From: an uncultured bacterium
GTDB taxonomy: Bacteria > Verrucomicrobiota > Lentisphaeria > Victivallales > Victivallaceae
DNA: 64,000 nt
Direction of reading: 5' to 3'
Assembly (NCBI GenBank): GCA_900551245.1
Contig: URVC01000002.1
Coordinates: 70,700 to 134,699 of the forward strand
The notes beneath the pieces were generated by a model, which was given only the letters and a program-made list of their open reading frames with translations, was not told the DNA's origin and ran no database searches. Positions 58,521 through 64,000 of the stretch are shown in pieces. A program made the translations under genes and the position numbers. The number at the start of each line of letters is the position of its first letter. Position 1 is the first letter of the stretch.

Positions 58521-60548
58521 ATGAGTGAAGTGAAGAATACTTTGACCGTCAACGGCCGCGAGATTGAGATTGCGGGCGAGCGCAATCTGCTCGAGCTCAT
58601 CCGCAAGGCCGGTATCGACATCCCGACGTTCTGCTACCATTCCGAGCTGTCGATCTACGGCGCCTGCCGCCTCTGCCTGGTGGAGGTTCAGGGGCGGGGG
58701 ATCATGGCCTCGTGCTCGACCAAGCCGGAACCGGGGATGGTGATTCACACCGATACCCGTGCGATCCGCAACATGCGCAAGATCAACGTGGAACTCCTGC
58801 TCGCCAGCCACAACCGCGAGTGCCCGACCTGCCAGCGCAGTGCGAACTGCACGCTGCAGGATCTCGCCCGCAAGCTCGGGGTGAAGGATGTCCGTTACAA
58901 GCAGTCGCTCAAGAATCTGCCGCTGGATGCCTCCAGCCCGTCGCTGGTTCGCGATCCGAACAAGTGCGTGCTTTGCGGCGACTGCGTCCGGGTCTGCTCC
59001 GAGGTGCAGAGCGTCGGCGCGCTGGATTTCGCCAGCCGCGGCGCCAATGCCCGTGTGGTTCCGGCGTTTGACAACAACCTCAACGACGTCGAATGCGTCA
59101 ACTGCGGCCAGTGCGCGCAGGTCTGCCCGACCGGAGCGATTGTGGCGAAGAGCGACGCCGACAAGGTGTGGAACGCGATCTACGATCCGGACAAGGTGGT
59201 GGTGGTGCAGGTTGCGCCGGCCGTCCGGGTGGCGCTGGGCGAGCGTTTCGGATTCCCGACCGGGGAGAACGTTGCCCGCAAGATGGTCACCGCGATGAAA
59301 ATGATGGGATTCGACTACGTCTACGACACCTGCTTCGCGGCGGATATGACGATCTTCGAGGAGGCGACCGAATTCATCGACCGGCTGAGCAACAACGGGA
59401 CGCTGCCGATGTTCACCAGCTGCTGCCCGGCGTGGGTGAAATTTGCGGAAACCTTCTATCCGGAACTGTTGCCGAATGTGTCGACCACCCGTTCGCCGCA
59501 GGCGATTTTCGGTGCTGTCGCGCGGAAGACGCTCCCGGCGAAGCTCGGCGTGAAGCCGGAAAATCTGGTGGTGGTTTCGGTCATGCCCTGCACGGCGAAG
59601 AAGTACGAGGCGCAGCTGCCGAAGTTCAGCAACGAGGGCCGTCCGGATGTCGATTATGTGCTCACCACGGTCGAGCTTGCCTCGATGATCGAGTCGATGG
59701 GAATCGAACTCAAGGAGCTGGAGCCGGAAGCCTTCGACATGCCGCTCGGCTTCTCCACCGGCGGCGGCGTCATCTTCGGTACGACCGGCGGCGTGATGGA
59801 GGCCGCGCTGCGGTTCGCCGTGGAAAAGGTCAGCGGCAAGACGCTCGAAGAGATTGACTTCCGCGAGGTGCGCGGACTTGCTCCGCGCAAGGAGGCGGTG
59901 ATCGAGGTTGCGGGCAAGAAGTTGCGGATTGCCGTGGTGCACGGTCTCGGCAACGCCCGGAAACTGCTGGAAGACATCAAGGCGGGGCGTGCGGAATTCG
60001 ACTTTGTCGAAGTGATGGCCTGCCCGGGCGGCTGTGTGGCCGGCGGCGGACAGCCGATTTCTCACGAAGAGGGATTCCGCACCAAGCGTGCCTCCGGCCT
60101 CTACGACACCGACAAGGAGCGTCAGGTGCAGAAGCCGCAGGACAACTTCTGGGTGGACAAGTGCTATGCGGAGAGCTTCGGCGGCCGTCCCGGGTCGCAT
60201 GAGGCGCACACCCGTCTGCACACGCAGTACAAGAACCGCAGTCAGCTTTTCGACGCGAAGAGTCCGATCATGCACTCTCCGGAGGAGGGAGCTCCGACGA
60301 TCTGCGTCACCATCTGCACGAAGCAGAAGGAGTGTCCGGGGCAGCAGCTGCTGGGCAAGATTGTGGAATTCGTCAAGGAACGCGGACTTACGGAAAAGGT
60401 CAACATCGAGGCGGCGTTCAGTTCGCGTCCGGAAGCGGATGGAACCATCGCGGTGACGGTGAGCGACATCGTGATTCCGCGCAACGATTCGGTCGAGCAG
60501 ACGCTGAAATCGGTCAAGCAGGCGATCGAATCGACGGTGTCGAAATAG
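58521..60548 (+). CDS. hydA: [FeFe] hydrogenase catalytic subunit HydA with extra C-terminal domain
   Basis: The 675-residue protein has an N-terminal [2Fe-2S] domain (CYHSELSIYGACRLC), a His-Cys cluster site (ECPTCQRSANC), two [4Fe-4S] sites (CVLCGDCVRVC, CVNCGQCAQVCP) and an H-cluster domain. The H-cluster motifs are TSCCPAW, MPCTAKKYEA and EVMACPGGCVAGGGQP. It makes or uses H2. The last 95 residues resemble a thioredoxin-like ferredoxin: ICTKQKECPGQQLL keeps one Cys pair, but the place of the second pair reads EAAFSSRP, so a [2Fe-2S] cluster is unlikely there. It follows hydB by 30 nt and ends at a strong terminator. Confidence 0.96.
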   Translation: MSEVKNTLTVNGREIEIAGERNLLELIRKAGIDIPTFCYHSELSIYGACRLCLVEVQGRGIMASCSTKPEPGMVIHTDTRAIRNMRKINVELLLASHNRECPTCQRSANCTLQDLARKLGVKDVRYKQSLKNLPLDASSPSLVRDPNKCVLCGDCVRVCSEVQSVGALDFASRGANARVVPAFDNNLNDVECVNCGQCAQVCPTGAIVAKSDADKVWNAIYDPDKVVVVQVAPAVRVALGERFGFPTGENVARKMVTAMKMMGFDYVYDTCFAADMTIFEEATEFIDRLSNNGTLPMFTSCCPAWVKFAETFYPELLPNVSTTRSPQAIFGAVARKTLPAKLGVKPENLVVVSVMPCTAKKYEAQLPKFSNEGRPDVDYVLTTVELASMIESMGIELKELEPEAFDMPLGFSTGGGVIFGTTGGVMEAALRFAVEKVSGKTLEEIDFREVRGLAPRKEAVIEVAGKKLRIAVVHGLGNARKLLEDIKAGRAEFDFVEVMACPGGCVAGGGQPISHEEGFRTKRASGLYDTDKERQVQKPQDNFWVDKCYAESFGGRPGSHEAHTRLHTQYKNRSQLFDAKSPIMHSPEEGAPTICVTICTKQKECPGQQLLGKIVEFVKERGLTEKVNIEAAFSSRPEADGTIAVTVSDIVIPRNDSVEQTLKSVKQAIESTVSK

Positions 60549-60569
60549 TTCGATATCGCCAGCGAGCAG

Positions 60570-60605
60570 AATCCCCCGGGGCGGACACTCCGGGGGATTT
60601 TTTTT
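60570..60605 (+). terminator. Rho-independent terminator of the rex-hyd operon
   Basis: AATCCCCCGG (60570-60579) and CCGGGGGATT (60590-60599) form a perfect 10-bp stem with a 10-nt loop, followed by a T run. It starts 21 nt after the hydA stop codon. Confidence 0.94.
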
Positions 60606-60924
60606 CATCTTGCACTGCGGCGGGCGAACATTACGTGGGCGAGAGGAGGGGGCATCGAGCGGACACTCCCTAGAGTTTCCCCGGTCAACGGTTTCTGTTT
60701 CTTCTGGAAAAGGTTGGAACCGTTGGAGCTATTTTTTCGCGGGGAGTTGGAGGCGTCGTATGCCCTTGCACACGATGTTGCCAGGATGGGACACCCCGGA
60801 AACGGCAATAGGGAATCGACCGTCTCCGACCCCGACACCCTCGACGGCCGGGGCACACCGACCGGGTTTGCGCGCCCCGGCAGGGACATGGCAGTTCCCC
60901 GATGGCGGCCGGAGGCGCGTTGAC
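60606..60924. other. Intergenic stretch without a convincing gene
   Basis: This 319-bp region between the hydrogenase terminator and the glycosidase stop codon has only short reading frames in atypical codon use. A stem CAACGGTT (60686-60693) with AACCGTTG (60718-60725) is followed after 6 nt by six T, which could end a small RNA. GCGGACACTCC occurs at 60581 and 60659. Nothing else stands out. Confidence 0.4.
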
Positions 60925-62766
60925 CTAGCGGTATTGCAGTTCGAACAGGAGGGTCCCCGGGCCGTCAAAGTCGCAGAGAATGCGGTCGCTCTGTTCCGAA
61001 GCGATACGGTTGCTGAAGAGCTCCGTCACCTTCGCGGCCTGCCGGGGAAGGTGGATTTCATAACGGCCGGCCGCCGCACTGTGAACCATCAGCAGATCCT
61101 CCGAGGCCCAGACCGGCAGCGGAGAATCGCTGTAGAGGTGCACTCCCGCGGAACGGGCGAGATCGCGCAGGATTCCGGGGGTGAGCGCGTCACTCTGCGG
61201 ACAGCTGGCGGAGAACCAGCTTCCCCGGGAAACCGGGCCTCCCGAGGCGTCGAGGGGGAACCCGGTCAGCTCTTCCATCGCGGCTTCCGACCAGCGTTCC
61301 CCGTCGGAGAGACCGGCGCCATGAAGCCAGAGAATGGTCCGATTCTTCCGGAAAAGATATTGCTCCAGCAGAGCGCGCTTCTCCTGCGTCACCTCGTAGA
61401 GCGCCGGGAGGATCACCAGCTTGAAGCGGTCGAGGTCCGGAATCCGGGGGAGGTCTGCGAGGGTGTAGACCCGATAGGGCGCTCCGAGACGGTTGCAGCA
61501 GCGGAGCAGGGGGGGCATGATTGCTCCGGCGGAATTGCCTTTTGATTCATCGTCCACATACCGGAGGCTGGCCGGATCGACGAAAAGGGCGACCTCCGCA
61601 TCCGGCTGGCGGTTCCGGTCGGCGAGACGATCCCAGATCTGTTTGAACCGGGCGATCTCCCGGAGGGTTTCCCGGCCGGTGAAGAATTTTCCCCACATGT
61701 CGAACCACCAGAGCGAGGTCCCGTGGAAGAGGGAGCGACAGAATTCGCGCCGCAATCCGGCGATATCTTCGGCTTCATTTTTCCAGAGCAACGGCATCCA
61801 GGTGAGTTTGATGTTGGCGGTGTGGGTCCGGTGGTCGCATTCGTGCAGATAACCTTTTTTCGCCAGATGGATCGAACCGTTCGGAATCATGAAGCCGCCG
61901 CCGCCGCCGAGCTCGCGGTCCTGATAGGAACCGGGACTGATGAGAAAATCGATCTGGTCCGAAGCGAGAAGTTTGTCGCAGGCGAGGTGACCTGCCTGAA
62001 CCAGGCGTTTGGTGCCAAGCTCCAGGACGTAACCGTAGAAGACGCCGATCTCTTTGCCTTCCGGAATCAGGGCGCGGGCCGCCCCGGCGAACCGGAGGAT
62101 GGAGTCGGCCACCAGTTCACTGTGGAACTGCCAGTAGCGCAGTGCATCGGCGTCCTGCTGCGGGTCGCGCAGTCCGTTGTGGGGGGCGTGGAAGCGTTGC
62201 GCGTAGGTGGGAATACACTCTGGCTCCGCTTCGCCGCGGGCTTTGACCCACTCCCGGTAGCGATTGAGTTTCTGGAGCGATTCGCGGCCGTTGGAATAGT
62301 CCATCCACTCATCGGTGGTGCCGCAGGCGAGGATGTAGCATTGGATCAAATGGCCGTATTTTTCTTCGGCGTGGCGGATCAATGATTCCATGTAGTTGCG
62401 TGTCGCTTCGAACCAGGCGGGGGAGGACAGGGCGTCGGTGAGTGAGAGAAAGCTGTCGGCAGGACCGCAGTGGGCGACGTTGAGCCGCCGCACCAGCCAG
62501 GAGGGCGAGTTGAGGTCCACCATGCAAAGAATTTCCGGATTCGGGGAGATTTTCTTCACATCTTCGATCTGCTGATCGAACGGGGCGAAGTCGTAGACCT
62601 CCGGTGCGAGCCAGGTGGGGGGATATTCTGAATAGGGTTCGCCGAGCGAATTGGTGGTATGAGCGGGGAAAACGCAGAACTGATTGACCCCGGCCGCGTG
62701 AAATTCCCGCATGGCATCGAACTCTTTTTGGAAAGAACGGTAGGCGAAAAACGGTTTCCGGTTCAT
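60925..62766 (-). CDS. GH42-like beta-galactosidase/glycoside hydrolase
   Basis: The 613-residue protein resembles the clan A family with an N-terminal TIM barrel and a C-terminal beta-galactosidase trimerisation-like (Rossmann) domain. It has FQKEFDAMREFHAAGVNQFCVFP near the start, TTDEWMDYSNGRESLQKLNRYREWVKAR near residue 165, SLWWFDMWGKFFTG near 365 and VILPALYEVTQEKRALLEQYLFR in the Rossmann part. No signal peptide is seen, so it is probably cytoplasmic. GGGAGGAG stands 5 nt before the ATG at 62766; an in-frame start 24 nt earlier lacks one. No transporter is next to it. The exact family and substrate are uncertain. Confidence 0.75.
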   Translation of the reverse strand: MNRKPFFAYRSFQKEFDAMREFHAAGVNQFCVFPAHTTNSLGEPYSEYPPTWLAPEVYDFAPFDQQIEDVKKISPNPEILCMVDLNSPSWLVRRLNVAHCGPADSFLSLTDALSSPAWFEATRNYMESLIRHAEEKYGHLIQCYILACGTTDEWMDYSNGRESLQKLNRYREWVKARGEAEPECIPTYAQRFHAPHNGLRDPQQDADALRYWQFHSELVADSILRFAGAARALIPEGKEIGVFYGYVLELGTKRLVQAGHLACDKLLASDQIDFLISPGSYQDRELGGGGGFMIPNGSIHLAKKGYLHECDHRTHTANIKLTWMPLLWKNEAEDIAGLRREFCRSLFHGTSLWWFDMWGKFFTGRETLREIARFKQIWDRLADRNRQPDAEVALFVDPASLRYVDDESKGNSAGAIMPPLLRCCNRLGAPYRVYTLADLPRIPDLDRFKLVILPALYEVTQEKRALLEQYLFRKNRTILWLHGAGLSDGERWSEAAMEELTGFPLDASGGPVSRGSWFSASCPQSDALTPGILRDLARSAGVHLYSDSPLPVWASEDLLMVHSAAAGRYEIHLPRQAAKVTELFSNRIASEQSDRILCDFDGPGTLLFELQYR

Positions 62767-62817
62767 GAATCTCCTCCCGCCAGATGGCAATGGATTTGGT
62801 TTTGTTTTATATTATTA

Positions 62818-62845
62818 AATAATAAATTTGTAATTATTTATTATT
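62818..62845. promoter_or_regulatory. AT-rich inverted repeat upstream of the GH42-like gene
   Basis: AATAATAAAT (62818-62827) and ATTTATTATT (62836-62845) are inverted across an 8-bp spacer, about 60 bp upstream of the glycosidase start in an unusually AT-rich promoter region (62790-62860). It could be an operator. Confidence 0.35.
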
Positions 62846-62941
62846 AAAATAATGCCATAAAAATGAAATGCAAGTCTGAGGTTTGAAAAAGAGAGCAGAA
62901 CCGGATTTCAGCGTCGCGAGGGGACTTTTCACAGTACCCCG

Positions 62942-63240
62942 GCTTTCTCACGGGCTTAAGCGCGGCCAGCATTTCCCCCGGAACCCGGTCTTCTCACGGG
63001 AACAAGCGCGGTTAGCGCCGCGAGCGCATGTGAGAGAACTGCTTTGCGGAACGCAAAGCAGCAAGGAGCGATTGCGACGCAGTCGAACGGAGTCGAGCGC
63101 AGCCCCTCCGGCGATTGAGGAGTTGGCGGGCGAAGCCCGACAAGTAAGGCCCGCGAGGGCCGCGTGCGGATCAGTATCAACCGACTTTGGTTTTCTCACG
63201 GGCGGGGAGGTCCGGAGGGCGCCCGGCCCTCCGGCTCCCG
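62942..63240. repeat. Cluster of small perfect hairpins and TTCTCACGGG repeats, non-coding
   Basis: TTCTCACGGG occurs at 62945, 62991 and 63193; the first two copies are each followed after 3 nt by AAGCGCGG. Between and after them lie perfect hairpins: CTGCTTTGCG-GAA-CGCAAAGCAG (63039-63061), CGGGC-GAA-GCCCG (63127-63139), GGCCC-GCGA-GGGCC (63148-63161) and CCGGAGGG/CCCTCCGG with a 7-nt loop (63212-63234). Two have the loop GAA and one a GNRA tetraloop. No coding frame with credible protein sequence covers it. It may be a family of interspersed palindromic elements or a structured RNA. Confidence 0.6.
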
Positions 63241-63443
63241 CGACGAATCTTTCCCCGCAGAGGCCGAATATGCCGCCTTTATCTTGTTCGCGCACCACAG
63301 AAGCCGGAAGTTTTCCGCCCAGGCATAAGCTTCTGTCAACTATGAGGAGGACTGGTAGACGTTTGCAATCAACAGTCTGGGTTGCTATAGTAATACAGAA
63401 TTTTTTTTGCCGCAGAAATTGTTCTGCAAAGGAATTAATTTCT

Positions 63444-63920
63444 ATGAGAATTAAATGGTATCACTGGATAATTCCAATCTCGCTAGTTTTTATCATAACA
63501 GCATCGGTTTGCATATGGCTCATATTTGAGGATAACCGGCGCCTTCTTTGCCGATTTGCTTTGGGAGCTGTTGCTTGTTCTCTGGAACTTTATCAGGATA
63601 AGTTCGGTGAACTTCCTCCATCATTGGAAATTTTAAGCAAGGAATTTCCAGAGTATAGAAAATTTGTCTATCTGGGATATAAACCACGGCCATGGAGTTG
63701 GCAGCGGAATAACGCAAGTCTTTTATACAACCGTACGCCTGCAACAGATTTTGCGTATTCCAGTCAACATTCGGGTGACAAACATATACGGGAATGGAAT
63801 ATGGAGGATGTTCTTCTGGCAGCTCCGATCCCCATACTGGGGAAACGAATTGTGATTTTTCATCGCGATTTTGCGAATCAAAAACGAATGGCTATAGATA
63901 AGAAACAAAAATACTTGTAG
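63444..63920 (+). CDS. Unknown protein with N-terminal membrane segment
   Basis: The 158-residue product starts at an ATG with AAGGAATT upstream and lies in DNA much richer in A+T than the rest of the window. Residues about 5-27 (WYHWIIPISLVFIITASVCIWLI) form one membrane helix. The rest contains LELYQDKFGELPPSLEILSKEFPEYRKFVYLGYKPRPW, a motif also seen in small pseudopilin-like proteins, but no family is recognised. The in-frame reading upstream of 63444 runs through the hairpin cluster and is not part of the gene. Composition suggests transfer. Confidence 0.6.
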   Translation: MRIKWYHWIIPISLVFIITASVCIWLIFEDNRRLLCRFALGAVACSLELYQDKFGELPPSLEILSKEFPEYRKFVYLGYKPRPWSWQRNNASLLYNRTPATDFAYSSQHSGDKHIREWNMEDVLLAAPIPILGKRIVIFHRDFANQKRMAIDKKQKYL

Positions 63921-63949
63921 AATCTCTTCAAACGTACTATATTATCAGT

Positions 63950-64000
63950 ATGGAACTTCGAGATGCAAGAAAAATCAATTCAAAAGAATTGTATGATCGT
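63950..64000 (+). CDS. Start of a possible IS630-like transposase, cut off by the window edge
   Basis: Only 17 codons are visible: MELRDARKINSKELYDR. The pattern MxxRDARKxxxxxLxxR resembles the first helix of the N-terminal DNA-binding part of IS630-family transposases. No terminal inverted repeat could be identified upstream. The call is tentative. Confidence 0.35.
   Translation, partial: MELRDARKINSKELYDR

Noticed and set aside
60714..60923. A 69-codon plus-strand frame after the hydrogenase operon
   Set aside because: It lacks a ribosome-binding site in a good place and has no similarity I recognise; left as unassigned intergenic DNA.
62942..63240. CRISPR array
   Set aside because: The TTCTCACGGG repeats are short, unevenly spaced (46 and 202 bp) and no cas genes are near.
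62883..63443. Upstream part of a 345-codon frame ending at 63920
   Set aside because: It would read through the hairpin cluster and gives no credible protein sequence; the ATG at 63444 with a ribosome-binding site starts the plausible membrane protein.

Overview
The window is GC-rich, densely packed DNA from an anaerobic, carbohydrate-degrading bacterium, most likely a member of the Lentisphaerota near Victivallis. This assignment is an inference from gene content. It rests on prepilin-type proteins placed beside glycoside hydrolases, a planctomycete-like Ser/Thr kinase, a PPi-dependent phosphofructokinase, and a Rex-linked trimeric [FeFe] hydrogenase. No rRNA, tRNA or CRISPR array was seen.

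Layout. 1-4.7 kb (minus): a truncated TPR protein, recA and gyrB. 4.7-9.7 kb (minus): an FAD oxidoreductase, a prepilin-like protein and a large clan GH-A-like glycosidase behind one promoter with an upstream palindrome. 9.8-13.3 kb (minus): gatA, gatC and PPi-phosphofructokinase. 13.4-14.9 kb: an S41 protease lipoprotein, then a small membrane protein on the other strand. 15.6-27.8 kb (plus): aspS, four envelope or unknown genes and a ribosomal block from rplV to secY, closed by a strong terminator. 27.9-31.8 kb (plus): cmk, a thioesterase, manA and argS. 31.8-40.6 kb (minus): an Na+ symporter, a sensor kinase and a four-gene CDP-sugar set (cytidylyltransferase, 3-dehydrase, ThDP enzyme, SDR) that looks like a branched-chain 3,6-dideoxysugar pathway. 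40.7-43.6 kb (plus): a thioesterase and a copper P-type ATPase.

43.6-55 kb is a carbohydrate locus: a GH116-like enzyme divergent from an AraC regulator, then a GntR/LacI-type regulator, a GH28-like enzyme, a second prepilin-like protein, an Asp-box beta-propeller enzyme and a broken glycosidase gene that carries 49 bp identical to the 3' end of the AraC gene. 55.0-60.6 kb: rex and the hydrogenase genes hydC-hydB-hydA, behind a promoter flanked by two near-identical inverted repeats that are probably Rex sites. 60.9-62.8 kb: another glycosidase. 62.8-64 kb: a non-coding cluster of small perfect hairpins, then AT-rich DNA with an unknown membrane-anchored protein and what may be the start of a transposase.

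Together the genes suggest a fermenter that takes polysaccharides apart, runs glycolysis with PPi and disposes of electrons as H2 under NADH-sensing control. The points most worth pursuing are the Rex-type operators, the CDP-sugar operon coupled to a kinase with an extracytoplasmic sensor, the repeated pairing of prepilin-like proteins with glycosidases, the hairpin cluster, and the AraC/glycosidase chimera.
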